A DNA stretch of 37,813 nucleotides from PALSA-1296 sp038322815 (lineage in GTDB: Bacteria > Bacteroidota > Ignavibacteria > Palsa-1295), in NCBI GenBank assembly GCA_038322815.1, contig JBBQGG010000031.1:1-37813 (forward strand), written 5' to 3'. The notes under the pieces are model-generated. The model was not told the DNA's origin. It was given only the letters and a program-made list of their open reading frames with translations, and did not search any database. Of this stretch, positions 1 to 8,211 are shown one piece after another. How positions within the stretch are numbered: the stretch's first letter is position 1; every line of letters starts with the position of its first letter. Made by a program: the position numbers and the translations under genes.

Positions 1-826
1 CATTAGCAATGTAGTCGGTTGCAAGAACGAGATTTTTTGCAGGGATTTTCAGATCATCAATTAATTTTCTGTAATCTGCTTCGTCACCGTAAAATTCTCC
101 TGCTATGATCAGCCGCAATTCAGGCAGTGATTTTAGTAGCCTTGGCATTGCTCGAAGCAAAATATCCAAACCTTTATATTTGCGGATATACCCGAAGAAA
201 AGTATAGCAGGAGCATCATTAGTAATACCAAGTTCTTCCCTCGCTTGTGCTCTCTCAATAGATTCACCGAAAATTTGGTAGATAGGATGTGCAAGCTTTA
301 TATATTTTGCATCTGGCTTTACAATTTTCAGATCACGTTCAACGGCATCTGATTGTACAATAAAATATTCAACAGCTTTGAAAGCATAATTGGTAAATGC
401 TCTATCTCCGGGACGTTTTTCATGCGGAATGACATTATCCGCAATAAAAACAACTTTGCATTCCTTTGCTTTTTTTCTGAGCACTGATTTTGCAACACGG
501 GCGATCATCCCATAGGCTGGTGCAAAAAAAGGAATCCAGAATTTAAAGATGATCATATCAGGTTCGAGATCCGCCACCACTTTCCCTGCTTTGCGCCAGG
601 AAAAAGGATTGATAGAATCAATTAGCTGAAGTGATTTAAGCGGAGTTCCTGCATCACCCTTTTCTTCCTGAGATTTTCCCGGAAAAAGAAATTTTGGATA
701 TTGACGGGAAAATGTAACAACATCAACAGTATGCCCGTGCTTGACTAGGGCATCATGAAGAAGCGAAACGTAATGCGCTATTCCTCCGCGAAGAGGGTAT
801 GCCGTACCGATAATGACGATCTTCAT
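1..826 (-). CDS. Glycosyltransferase family 4 (GT-B), 3' end beyond window
   Basis: The reverse strand is open from an ATG at 824-826 to the window edge (275 codons; C-terminal part missing). The N-terminus is a short beta strand followed by the glycine-rich loop GTAYPLRGGIAHYV, typical of GT-B glycosyltransferases of the GT4 group that add sugars from nucleotide-sugar donors to glycans or lipids. Near residue 205 the second Rossmann domain begins with ILFFGYIRKYKGLDILL, the usual interdomain motif. The donor-binding EX7E region would lie in the missing part. No signal peptide or membrane segment is seen, so it is cytosolic or peripheral. It is the third gene of a minus-strand run after bshA and a flavin reductase-like gene, 70 nt downstream of the latter. 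The substrate cannot be told. Confidence 0.85.
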   Translation of the reverse strand, partial: MKIVIIGTAYPLRGGIAHYVSLLHDALVKHGHTVDVVTFSRQYPKFLFPGKSQEEKGDAGTPLKSLQLIDSINPFSWRKAGKVVADLEPDMIIFKFWIPFFAPAYGMIARVAKSVLRKKAKECKVVFIADNVIPHEKRPGDRAFTNYAFKAVEYFIVQSDAVERDLKIVKPDAKYIKLAHPIYQIFGESIERAQAREELGITNDAPAILFFGYIRKYKGLDILLRAMPRLLKSLPELRLIIAGEFYGDEADYRKLIDDLKIPAKNLVLATDYIAN

Positions 827-896
827 AGTATAGATGTCATACAACACCTGTGGGGGATATATGAGTTTGCAGATATCTTATTGAAAAAACTGTCTG

Positions 897-1670
897 TCAT
901 TTAGGGAGTGCAATTTGTACCAACCTGCCAAATTCTTTTATCGCATCTTTATAGGATTCTTTGGATTCCTCTTCGGCATCGCTTGTATATTGCCAATTGA
1001 AACTGAGTTCATCCGGGACTTTAAAGCCGAACCATTTATAATTTTGCTTCTGCGTTTCGAGAACTTGTTCGCCATTCCAATTCTGTCCGAATAACACGAT
1101 ACCGGCTTCACAGCGAGTAATTTCTTTGATGGGTTTTTCGCCTAATGTCGTCACGCGATTCTCAATCCAACTGAGACGTTCGTAGAGTCGTTGATAAATA
1201 CTATTTGCCTGCCCCCAACGCACCGAACCAAAAAAAACAACGACCCTTGAACGAAATAAGACTCGAGTGATTTTGTATAACTCATCGTCCTTATTGTTAA
1301 TCGATGCCCAGCAACGATGATTTCCAGTAGGATTTTTAACCTTGCTCTTCAAAACTGCTTCCTGGATTCCGCAGCGGTTTCCGTTTTTCGAACTGATATT
1401 TCCTTCGCATGCATGGATCTGGAGTGTCGGAACATCAATGAGCGTAATGCGTTTATTTTTATAATGCTCTTTAATCCGACGCGCTAATTGTGTGCTTTTG
1501 GGAATATCATCTTTATGTTCAGCATACCGGTTGCTCGTCGTCAGAAATAAAATATCGTTCTTATGACTGATGTGACGAAGGAAATTCTCACATTGTTCGG
1601 CAACGCGATTAACTTCACCCTCCGGTGAAAGCGGTAATAAATGATGATATATTTTTCTGAGCTTTGACAT
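897..1670 (-). CDS. NAD(P)H-dependent FMN reductase / flavodoxin-like protein
   Basis: A 257-residue protein with a flavodoxin-like alpha/beta pattern. Strands NDILFLTTSN and ITLIDVPTL are followed by RVVVFFGSVRWGQAN and a helix (SIYQRLYERLSW). This resembles the 'P-x-x-W-G-x-x-S-x-x-x-K-x-F-x-D-R' FMN/dimer segment of NADPH-dependent FMN reductases. Three Cys/His-rich stretches (HACEGN, NRCGIQ, NHRCWA) lie at about residues 87-122. Some iron-sulfur flavoproteins of this superfamily carry such cysteines, but the spacing does not prove a cluster. The gene begins 2 nt after the bshA stop codon, so the two are probably cotranscribed. A redox role linked to bacillithiol is possible, but only from position. 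Family assignment is moderately sure; substrate unknown. Confidence 0.6.
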   Translation of the reverse strand: MSKLRKIYHHLLPLSPEGEVNRVAEQCENFLRHISHKNDILFLTTSNRYAEHKDDIPKSTQLARRIKEHYKNKRITLIDVPTLQIHACEGNISSKNGNRCGIQEAVLKSKVKNPTGNHRCWASINNKDDELYKITRVLFRSRVVVFFGSVRWGQANSIYQRLYERLSWIENRVTTLGEKPIKEITRCEAGIVLFGQNWNGEQVLETQKQNYKWFGFKVPDELSFNWQYTSDAEEESKESYKDAIKEFGRLVQIALPK

Positions 1671-1672
1671 TT

Positions 1673-2824
1673 CTACTTTGAAGTTAAATTCATCGCCTTT
1701 TCGTATGCCATTTCGTAATAGGGCACGATCTGTTCTTTCGTGAAATTCCCGATTGCATGAGCCAAGGCAGCTTTACTCATTTGCGTATGAAGATCTTTAT
1801 TATTCAGCAATTCAATAATTCTCTTTGCAATTGCGTCAACATCACCCATTTTCACGATATATCCGGTTTTGCCATCGACATTCACTTCCGGTAAACCGCC
1901 AACATCGCTTGAAATAACAGGGACGCCGCATGCCATTGCCTCAAGTGCTGATAGTCCAAAGCTCTCATTACCTGAAGGGATAAGAAATACATCACTGATC
2001 GAAAGGATGGAAGCAAGCTCTGCCTGCTTGCCGAGAAAACGCGTCTGCTGCCAGATGCCAAGTTCACGGGCAAGAATTTCACATTCGCCGCGATCCGGAC
2101 CATCGCCGACAAGTAGAAATTTTGCTTTTATTCCGGAATCAAGAACGATCTTAAATGCCTTGATCGCATCAGTGACGCGCTTTACCGCACGAAAATTTGA
2201 GACATGGATAAGAATTTTTTCATCGCCCGGTGCCATAAGTCTGCGAAGATTTTTTCCGTCAACAGGATGAAAGAAATCGGTATCGATAAAATTCGGAATC
2301 GCAATAATATCTTTTTCGACTCCGTATTTTTCTATGGTCTCGCGCTTTAAGTATTCCGAAACAGAAGTTACGACATCAGATGATTCGATGGAATATTTCA
2401 TTAGAGGCTGAAAACTTGGCTCCTGTCCGACAAGGGTAATATCGGTTCCATGGAGCGTCGTTACGATCTTCAGATCTCCCAAAAGGATTTGTTTTGCAAG
2501 AAGTGCAGAAGTTGCATGTGGGATTGCATAATGCGCATGGACAAGATCAAGCTTTTCATAGCGCGCCACTTCGACCATCTTGCTTGTCAGCGCCATTGAA
2601 TAAAGCGGGAATTCAAAAAGCGGGTAGGTGGACATTTCCACTTCATGATAAAAAATATTATCAATATAACTATCGGCCGCTTGTCCGATTGCCGTAAGGC
2701 GCATAGGAAGTGCGTAGGTTATGAAGTGTACTTTATGTCCGCGCTGGGCAAGTGACTTGCCCAGTTCCGTCGCAACAACTCCGGATCCGCCATAAGTAGG
2801 GTAACACGTTATTCCAATATTCAT
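1673..2824 (-). CDS. bshA: N-acetyl-alpha-D-glucosaminyl L-malate synthase BshA
   Basis: A 383-residue GT4 glycosyltransferase matching BshA from end to end. BshA joins N-acetylglucosamine from UDP-GlcNAc to L-malate, the first step of bacillithiol synthesis in the cytosol. Diagnostic features are the start MNIGITCYPTYGGSGVVATE, the segment LVHAHYAIPHA (residues about 95-105), HGTDITLVG, the interdomain IHVSNFRAVKRV, and the donor-site motif ESFGLSALEAMACG with the expected glutamates. Length is usual for the family. Partners BshB and BshC are not in this window. It is the first gene of the minus-strand run and is divergent from yigZ with 64 nt between them. No exact TAnnTTTG box or Shine-Dalgarno sequence is seen before the start. 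Confidence 0.95.
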   Translation of the reverse strand: MNIGITCYPTYGGSGVVATELGKSLAQRGHKVHFITYALPMRLTAIGQAADSYIDNIFYHEVEMSTYPLFEFPLYSMALTSKMVEVARYEKLDLVHAHYAIPHATSALLAKQILLGDLKIVTTLHGTDITLVGQEPSFQPLMKYSIESSDVVTSVSEYLKRETIEKYGVEKDIIAIPNFIDTDFFHPVDGKNLRRLMAPGDEKILIHVSNFRAVKRVTDAIKAFKIVLDSGIKAKFLLVGDGPDRGECEILARELGIWQQTRFLGKQAELASILSISDVFLIPSGNESFGLSALEAMACGVPVISSDVGGLPEVNVDGKTGYIVKMGDVDAIAKRIIELLNNKDLHTQMSKAALAHAIGNFTKEQIVPYYEMAYEKAMNLTSK

Positions 2825-2888
2825 ACGTTTCGTTTTCTTAGCTCATATTAACTAATACCAATGCCAACTTGTTCATTACATTTCCATT

Positions 2889-3506
2889 ATGAAATCCGAT
2901 CGCGATTACTATTTTACCGTCGAATCTGCTTTTCGTGCGCCTGAATTAAAAGTCAAAGGCTCTCGCTTCATTGCCGATATTTTCGCAGCAACAGACAAAA
3001 TAGAAATAGAGACTCATCTTGATCAAATTCGGAAAGAGTTTTACGATGCCACGCATCATTGTTACGCGTTCCGATTAGGTTATAGCGGCGAAAATATCCG
3101 CGCTGCAGATGATGGCGAACCTGTCGGAACTGCCGGTAAACCTATCCTCCTCGCTCTATCAGCTAAAGAATTGACAAACGCCCTTTTAATAGTCACCCGA
3201 TATTATGGCGGGACAAACCTCGGCACAGGCGGATTAAGCCGCGCTTACGGAGAATCTGCCGGACTTGCTGTAAGCGAAGCAGCAATAAAAACAATTTACT
3301 TAACTGATACTTTTACACTTTCTCTTCACTATGAGGAAGCCGATTCCCTCGAAAGATTATTGAGCAGCTATCAAACAAAAAGCCACGATGCTGAATATGG
3401 TGAGAATGTATTGATGAAGGTAGATATTCGAAAATCGTTATCAGAAAAGTTTCAAACGGAAATTCTCGAAAAATTCTATGGTAAAGTTTTGCTTTCAGTT
3501 GGCTGA
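2889..3506 (+). CDS. YigZ/IMPACT family protein
   Basis: A 205-residue protein of the YigZ (UPF0029/IMPACT) family. The N-terminal domain shows the family hallmarks KGSRFIADIF, the run DATHHCYAFRLG, and DDGEPVGTAGKPIL followed by VTRYYGGTNLGTGGLSRAY, which forms the conserved core. The C-terminal domain (residues about 135-205) is the shorter ferredoxin-like DUF1949 region. Bacterial members are cytosolic. Their eukaryotic relatives modulate translation through Gcn1/Gcn2, but the bacterial role is not settled. The last 31 nt overlap the end of the convergent membrane peptidase-like gene, so both genes share 3' DNA on opposite strands. Confidence 0.93.
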   Translation: MKSDRDYYFTVESAFRAPELKVKGSRFIADIFAATDKIEIETHLDQIRKEFYDATHHCYAFRLGYSGENIRAADDGEPVGTAGKPILLALSAKELTNALLIVTRYYGGTNLGTGGLSRAYGESAGLAVSEAAIKTIYLTDTFTLSLHYEEADSLERLLSSYQTKSHDAEYGENVLMKVDIRKSLSEKFQTEILEKFYGKVLLSVG

Positions 3507-5674
3507 GAAGCATCCTTAAATATTTCTTCATAATGAAGGTACCTTTCTTCGACAAGCTTTTCGAACAGCGGTAAACCAATAACGGTGGAATTCGGAATCA
3601 TCTGAGACATCTCGGCCCGACCATTCTTCCAAACCGCAAATGCTTTCGTAAGCGCCCCTGTTCTGTTAATGTAAGATGAATACATATATAGTCGGCAAAG
3701 AGCAAAAGCATAGTCATTGGAATCTGTCGGTTCTATTGAATTAAGTAGATTGTACTTATTCTCTTCCGGCTCGATACTATAAATATCTCTTAGTACTTTC
3801 TGAACCGTTCCGACATTTTTCGCTCCGCCAAAAAAATAACGATGCGTAAATGCGCTCATAAAATAGGAATCGCTGAGTTCTAATTTTATTGCTTCTTCCC
3901 ATTCGGCTGAAGCTTTTTGAATATCTCCTGTTGCCAGAGCAATTACATCGCCACGAAGTACGTGCAAGGTCGCTTTGTTTTTTATTTCTTGTGCTGAGGC
4001 AGTTGTATCAAGAACTGCAAGCGTACCCGGAAAATTTTGTAAATGGAGCAGCGATTGAACTCTCCCCTGAATTGCCCTTCCTCTTCCGCTTTCATTTACT
4101 ATAATTTCATAAAGGCTATCTGCAATCTTATAATCTTTATTCTTGAACGCTTCATCTGCATTTTTGAATAATTTGCCAATTCTGCGAATACATGGCTGGT
4201 AGAGAATTGAGGTTCGTTTAAAATAATAACTCATTCGAAGCGAATCGTAATAATTCATGGGCGTTTCGAATCCGGCCATCAATATTTTTTTCCATTCTCT
4301 ATCAAACTCTGAGAATGGCTTATTATAGACTGCTTCAAAATCTCTTTCTTTATATACTCGCAGGAATTTTTCTGATCCATAAGTCTGAATAAGATATTTA
4401 GCAAAAGACCCCGCGATAACATAACTTTGTGAGGGTGCCGCAGAAAGAAAGCCTGATGGCTGCATAACTTGCTGCACTCCGCTAGTGAGATTCATTTGAA
4501 GCATACGGGCGGAATACTCATCCACAGACCTTATGCCGTCATAATCTTCTTCGATTGCAACAGCTGCACCTTCAGTCAGCCCTGTACTCCAGCTTATATT
4601 GAATGGAAAACTTCCATACTCAGCAAGCAAAATATGCGCCAACTCGTGTTTTAGCGAATGAAGATTTTGCTTGGTAATATATATTGAGCGTTTCCAAGGT
4701 TTAGAAATACTTGCTTCGCGTGTTCCAACAAATTGATATAGTTCATCTGATGATGAGAATACATAGACATCAATTGTAGATGACGATTTTATGCTGTAAA
4801 TACTATCAATTTCTGCAATGTATTTTTTTATATTGAACTTTATTAGCGTGATTTCGTCATTAGTCAAGTTGCCTGACTTGTAATGAATTCTTGCCGATAA
4901 AGCAAAGATACTCGATGATAAATAATTTTCTTCCTCTCCGTTAAGATAATTAGTTGCGTAGCCGACAATAAATGAACCGATTACAATCGCCAGCCAAAGC
5001 TGCCAATTTATTAATAATTTAATCGCGTCTGCAAAATGATATTGTTCCCGTTTTCTCTTATCTATATCATAAATAATCCATAGAAAAATAAGCACCATCT
5101 GGAAAGTCCGTGCGATCCAATATCCATTTGCTAATTCCATCGCCTCATCCCAGACAAATCCCGGAAAGTATCCATACTGCCAACCGTACGTATAAATTTT
5201 CGCTGTAAGATATCCCGGAAGTAAACTCAAGATGATCGTTGCCACCCAGAAAATCGCAAGGTATATATTTGTCTTCGTTTTGGAACGCGGAATAATTCCA
5301 AACCTGATTCCGCAGAGCATCGCTATAAGAACTGTAGAAAAAACAATCTCGATATAAAACATGATACCATCCCAAAGAGAACAGTTCGGAATGAAAAGAA
5401 CAGAAGCGATTGAAATAAAGAGCGGGATCGAAGAAAGAAGAAGCGCCTCACCTGATACACCTTTCAAAATGCTCCAAAATGATTGCTCTTTTCGCTCTGC
5501 GGCAAAATTCGAAGCATAATAGAGTAGGTGAATGCTTGTAAAAAGTGCAATGATGCCTGAAAACTCAAAGCCTAAAACTCGGAAAAGCGGACTTGAAAAT
5601 AATATGACGGCAAGCGAAATTGTGCAATAATATGCTGCTCCGAAGAGGAATGATCGTTTTTTTATGAATGCCAT
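3476..5674 (-). CDS. Membrane protein with gluzincin-type HExxH domain and TPR-like tail
   Basis: A 732-residue protein I can describe but not name. Residues about 10-240 hold six to seven hydrophobic helices and no cleaved signal peptide. A soluble domain (about 260-470) then carries HELAH (residues 343-347) followed 20 residues later by GLTEGAAVA, whose Glu368 fits the third zinc ligand of gluzincin ('peptidase MA-like') metallopeptidases. The tail (about 490-720) looks like helical TPR repeats (ADEAFKNKDYKIADSLYEII; DVIALATGDIQKASAEWEEA). A membrane-anchored zinc peptidase is the natural reading; substrate unknown. It is divergent from the small gene at 5762, with a good promoter between them, and its 3' end overlaps yigZ by 31 nt. 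Confidence 0.8.
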   Translation of the reverse strand: MAFIKKRSFLFGAAYYCTISLAVILFSSPLFRVLGFEFSGIIALFTSIHLLYYASNFAAERKEQSFWSILKGVSGEALLLSSIPLFISIASVLFIPNCSLWDGIMFYIEIVFSTVLIAMLCGIRFGIIPRSKTKTNIYLAIFWVATIILSLLPGYLTAKIYTYGWQYGYFPGFVWDEAMELANGYWIARTFQMVLIFLWIIYDIDKRKREQYHFADAIKLLINWQLWLAIVIGSFIVGYATNYLNGEEENYLSSSIFALSARIHYKSGNLTNDEITLIKFNIKKYIAEIDSIYSIKSSSTIDVYVFSSSDELYQFVGTREASISKPWKRSIYITKQNLHSLKHELAHILLAEYGSFPFNISWSTGLTEGAAVAIEEDYDGIRSVDEYSARMLQMNLTSGVQQVMQPSGFLSAAPSQSYVIAGSFAKYLIQTYGSEKFLRVYKERDFEAVYNKPFSEFDREWKKILMAGFETPMNYYDSLRMSYYFKRTSILYQPCIRRIGKLFKNADEAFKNKDYKIADSLYEIIVNESGRGRAIQGRVQSLLHLQNFPGTLAVLDTTASAQEIKNKATLHVLRGDVIALATGDIQKASAEWEEAIKLELSDSYFMSAFTHRYFFGGAKNVGTVQKVLRDIYSIEPEENKYNLLNSIEPTDSNDYAFALCRLYMYSSYINRTGALTKAFAVWKNGRAEMSQMIPNSTVIGLPLFEKLVEERYLHYEEIFKDASQPTESKTLP

Positions 5675-5721
5675 AATGGGATTTCTTTCTCAAGAATTAT
5701 GCAAAGGGGTAAATAAATCCG

Positions 5722-5729
5722 TAACTTTG
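5722..5729 (+). promoter_or_regulatory. Bacteroidota-type -7 element
   Basis: TAACTTTG matches the TAnnTTTG -7 consensus of Bacteroidota primary sigma factors exactly. It lies 32 nt before the ATG of the 100-residue protein, giving a predicted leader of about 26 nt. No clear -33 TTTG is visible upstream, so the call rests on one box. Confidence 0.5.
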
Positions 5730-5743
5730 CATTATAAACTATT

Positions 5744-5772
5744 CAAATATACACTGCCAATATGGCTGCAAA
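5744..5772 (-). promoter_or_regulatory. Bacteroidota-type promoter for the membrane peptidase-like gene
   Basis: Read on the minus strand, TTTG (5772-5769), a 17-nt spacer and TATATTTG (5751-5744) match the TTTG/TAnnTTTG promoter exactly. The predicted transcript starts near 5738, about 64 nt before the ATG at 5674. The -33 box lies inside the first codons of the divergent gene at 5762, so the two promoters interleave. Confidence 0.6.
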
Positions 5773-6064
5773 CGTTATTGTTACAATATCCTATCCGGTA
5801 AAACTTGCAAAAGTTGCCGCATATCAGAAATTAGCTGAGCAATTTGCCCGTGCCGTTAACACTTCTCAAGAAGCAGTTCGGGTAAGCATTTATGCTTCAG
5901 ACGAGAAGGCCAATGGCTTCGTTGAAGTCTATGAATGTACCAGTAACGAAAGCTTCGATAACCTCGAAGATGGTTACGACGACACAACGCATGATCTTAT
6001 CGTTTCCCTAGCCGATTGCGTTGAGGATAGGCAGATCGTCAGGACACTCACCAAGCGTATCTAA
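5762..6064 (+). CDS. Small protein, possibly a dimeric alpha/beta (ferredoxin-like) fold
   Basis: A 100-residue cytosolic protein with no signal peptide or membrane segment. The alternation of strand (ANVIVTISYPV), helix (KVAAYQKLAEQFARAV), strand (VRVSIYASD), strand (GFVEVYECTS), helix (YDDTTHDLIVSLADCV) and strand (QIVRTLTKRI) recalls dimeric alpha/beta barrel proteins such as the ABM superfamily, but no family signature is recognised. A good -7 box lies upstream. It ends 17 nt before a heptamer-repeat hairpin and 111 nt before tRNA-Val. Real by coding pattern and promoter; function unknown. Confidence 0.7.
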   Translation: MAANVIVTISYPVKLAKVAAYQKLAEQFARAVNTSQEAVRVSIYASDEKANGFVEVYECTSNESFDNLEDGYDDTTHDLIVSLADCVEDRQIVRTLTKRI

Positions 6065-6080
6065 AGCGGAACCACGAAGC

Positions 6081-6154
6081 AGTCATTAGTCGTTAAGCGA
6101 TAGCCGTTCATCGGTCATTCGTCGGTGCAGAAATTCTGCTTAAGACTAATGACT
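6081..6154 (+). repeat. Heptamer-unit inverted repeat (hairpin form)
   Basis: Left arm 6081-6098 (AGTCATTAGTCGTTAAGC) and right arm 6138-6154 pair as an inverted repeat differing by one inserted base. A smaller palindrome, GCAGAAATTCTGC (6127-6139), lies inside. The arms are built from 7-nt units of the AGTCATT/AGTCGTT type, and more units (CTAAAAA, CTAACGA) continue to 6167. Related copies lie at 8379, 22670 and 24499. It sits just upstream of tRNA-Val. Confidence 0.75.
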
Positions 6155-6175
6155 AAAAACTAACGACTATTTTTG

Positions 6176-6249
6176 GGGCAATTGGCGCAGTTGGTTAGCG
6201 CGCTTCCTTGACATGGAAGAGGTCACCGGTTCGAATCCAGTATTGCCCA
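6176..6249 (+). tRNA. tRNA-Val (anticodon GAC)
   Basis: A 74-nt cloverleaf. The acceptor stem is GGGCAAT/ATTGCCC (6176-6182 with 6242-6248) with discriminator A6249. The D stem is GCGC/GCGC. The anticodon stem CTTCC/GGAAG encloses the loop TTGACAT, with anticodon GAC at 6210-6212 reading GUC/GUU valine codons. The T loop is TTCGAAT. The 3' CCA is not encoded. The T stem ACCGG/CCAGT has one C-A mismatch in the middle (6226 with 6239). A strong terminator follows at 6278. The conserved TTCGA and the otherwise complete pairing make identity clear. Confidence 0.95.
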
Positions 6250-6277
6250 CTCCAAAAGACTAAAATTTTAATTTTTT

Positions 6278-6303
6278 AAGTGCAGAATCTCTGCACTTTT
6301 TTT
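6278..6303 (+). terminator. Rho-independent terminator after tRNA-Val
   Basis: AAGTGCAGA, a 3-nt ATC loop and TCTGCACTT form a perfect 9-bp stem that runs into a T tract ending at 6303. It lies 28 nt after the tRNA. Confidence 0.9.
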
Positions 6304-6316
6304 ATTTCCCGGAATC

Positions 6317-6352
6317 AAACAGGTCACGATCATTGCTGATCGTGACCTGTTT
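6317..6352 (-). terminator. Perfect 16-bp hairpin between convergent transcripts
   Basis: Arms 6317-6332 and 6337-6352 are perfectly complementary with a TTGC loop. The ends are AAA/TTT, so it can act in both directions. It lies 22 nt after the stop codon of the minus-strand T9SS cargo at 6375 and probably ends that transcript. Confidence 0.7.
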
Positions 6353-6374
6353 TCAAATATAAAAGATTCGTAAT

Positions 6375-7496
6375 TTACCGAGCGAGAATTATTTTCTGCG
6401 TTGTTACGAAAGGTGCGCCTTCAGTGCTCAATCCCGTTATGCGAACGATGTACGTTCCTGCTACGAGCAATGAGCCATCTGTTGCTGTACCGTTCCAGAC
6501 CCATTCACTTGAAGTGATCGAAGTCGAGAGAACCGTTTTACCGCTGATATCATAGATAACAACTGCTGCACTATTTACACCGGTGAGATCGACCTTCAGG
6601 CGTGATGTCATTGGATTCGGCAATGCCGTGATCGTGACTCCTGCCGGAATGTTGTTACTGACTGATGCTGCAGCGACCTGAACGCCAGATAACGTGATCG
6701 TGCTAAGAGCCTGTGAGCTATTTGATGTAACCTGCAATTGATCTGTATGCAGTGCATAATCGGTTGCTTTGAATGCCACCTTCATACTGATACTCTGTCC
6801 CGGTGCAAGTTTAGCCGGATTATGTACTGTCGGCGCGCCGCTTACGATTGTAAAATACTTACCGGTAGTAAGCGCCATATTTGTTACCGTTACGCTTGTC
6901 GTAAGATTATTTGTGAACTGGAGCAGAACATTTGCACCGTTTCCATGAGATTTCATAACGATCGATTGACGTCCACCGTTGAATAAATTATGATCATTCG
7001 TATCATTAACTGCTGTTGTATCATCATCACCATGATGATGCGGACATTCCACGGTGTCATTTCCATCATTGTCACTGTTACCGTGATGATCACCACCACC
7101 TGTTGTGTCGTCAACATCTGTCGTATCACCACCATTGCCATCATGTCCATGACCGCCGCCAATATCGGTCGTATCGCCGTCATGCGATCCGCCATTATCC
7201 GTTGTATCATTGTCATCGGTTGTATCTTCACCATCATGACCACCGTCGAAGAGTCCTGACTTTGTTGTCAATGCTGAAGGCATCATCGGAATGCGAAGCA
7301 TACCGATCTCAGATCCTGCTGTATTGAACGTTCCAAAAACTGAAAGTCCCATGGCAGGGGTTTCAATCTTTACAAGTTTATACTGCACTGATGCAGCAGG
7401 GTTATGGAAATACCGAGCAGAAGCCTGGGAGGCAACGGTGATGCCCAGAACTATCGCTAAAATGCGAAGTGCTAAATGAATTGTAGATTTTTTCAT
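6375..7496 (-). CDS. Secreted T9SS cargo with Asp/His/Gly-rich region
   Basis: A 373-residue exported protein. Signal peptide at about residues 1-27 (LALRILAIVLGITVASQASA). Residues about 88-170 are a low-complexity run of Asp, His, Gly and Thr with recurring DDTT, DTTD and GGGHGHDG units and one Cys before HHH (VECPHHHGDDD). Residues about 180-275 resemble an ASPM-SPD-2-Hydin/choice-of-anchor beta domain (TNNLTTSVTVTNMAL ... LAPGQSISMKVAFKA). The tail from about 288 is a T9SS type A sorting domain (ITALPNPMTSRLKVDL ... VVIYDISGKTVLS ... GTYIVRITG), which directs export across the outer membrane. The acidic/His run could bind Ca2+ or transition metals, which is inference. A good promoter lies upstream. 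Confidence 0.85.
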   Translation of the reverse strand: MKKSTIHLALRILAIVLGITVASQASARYFHNPAASVQYKLVKIETPAMGLSVFGTFNTAGSEIGMLRIPMMPSALTTKSGLFDGGHDGEDTTDDNDTTDNGGSHDGDTTDIGGGHGHDGNGGDTTDVDDTTGGGDHHGNSDNDGNDTVECPHHHGDDDTTAVNDTNDHNLFNGGRQSIVMKSHGNGANVLLQFTNNLTTSVTVTNMALTTGKYFTIVSGAPTVHNPAKLAPGQSISMKVAFKATDYALHTDQLQVTSNSSQALSTITLSGVQVAAASVSNNIPAGVTITALPNPMTSRLKVDLTGVNSAAVVIYDISGKTVLSTSITSSEWVWNGTATDGSLLVAGTYIVRITGLSTEGAPFVTTQKIILAR

Positions 7497-7572
7497 TGTC
7501 TTATTATATAAATGTTGTGCTGTTAATGTTCAGCAGCTCGGGGAAACGAAGTTCTGAATTACCATTATGATA

Positions 7573-7606
7573 CAAAGTTACAACAATAATTTCACCCTGT
7601 TTCAAA
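7573..7606 (-). promoter_or_regulatory. Bacteroidota-type promoter for the Asp/His-rich T9SS cargo
   Basis: On the minus strand TTTG (7606-7603), a 22-nt spacer and TAACTTTG (7580-7573) match the consensus. The predicted leader is about 70 nt and contains a small GCTG...CAGC hairpin. Confidence 0.6.
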
Positions 7607-8160
7607 AAAATCTTTCATTTTATTAATAATTCATAATTGACCCGAATTGCACTCGTAAGTCGTTTATTTTCATTACTATAATTGTGCACTTCGCGACTAA
7701 TTGACAGTTTACTGTTTCGCTTGAAGGTATCTTTCATTGCAAGCTGGAAGATCTCCGGCGTGGCAATCTGGAATTTCTGATCGTGAAAACCCATTTTACC
7801 CCTTGTAACCTATTATAAATGAACATAATAATTGTGCACACCACACGGGTAGCTGACAGTTTAAAGCTAACAGCTAACAGTTGAAAAGACTCTTCTCCGG
7901 TGGGGCAGACTCTTCTCCGCCAGTCAATCCCCGAAGGGAGAAGAATGTCCATTATACTTTTCCCAAATTCATCATCCCTTGCTTATGATATTTGACCATG
8001 GATCTCCCTGCAAAAATACGAAATAAAAATCGTTTTGTCAAGGTGCTCACCGAAGATTTTTTCCGGAATTGCCCAAAACCCAGGTGCCTTTCGCCAAAAA
8101 TAAATTTTCTTTCTTGAAAAAGGATGGGTGCCAATGGAAAAATCTTAGTTCTTCCCATTT
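7607..8160. other. Non-coding stretch with degenerate repeats
   Basis: No credible gene is seen on either strand: the short open frames have no family features and are made of repeat sequence. It holds two related direct copies at 7678-7711 and 7828-7863, both starting ATAATTGTGCAC and ending GACAGTTTA. After these come GCTAACA units near 7866-7880, and the 12-mer GACTCTTCTCCG twice (near 7888 and 7908), with a CTTCTCC...GGAGAAG inverted pair. The rest holds nothing I can name. Confidence 0.6.
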
Positions 8161-8181
8161 AAGCTTTAAGCTTTAAGCTTT
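8161..8181. repeat. Tandem heptamer (AAGCTTT) x3
   Basis: Three exact tandem copies of AAGCTTT in intergenic DNA. The unit length equals that of the CTAACGA-type repeats elsewhere in the window, but the sequence differs. Confidence 0.8.
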
Positions 8182-8211
8182 CGCCAAAGGCGGTGTGCCT
8201 TTTTAATTTTA

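Noticed and set aside
6176..6303. tRNA-Val as an integration site of a mobile island
   Set aside because: No integrase and no repeated tRNA 3' end is seen nearby; a normal terminator follows the gene.
6953..7327. Open frames rich in His, Met or Ile overlapping the Asp/His-rich cargo gene
   Set aside because: They are other-frame and antisense readings of the repetitive GAT/CAT codons of the real gene and have no start context or family features.
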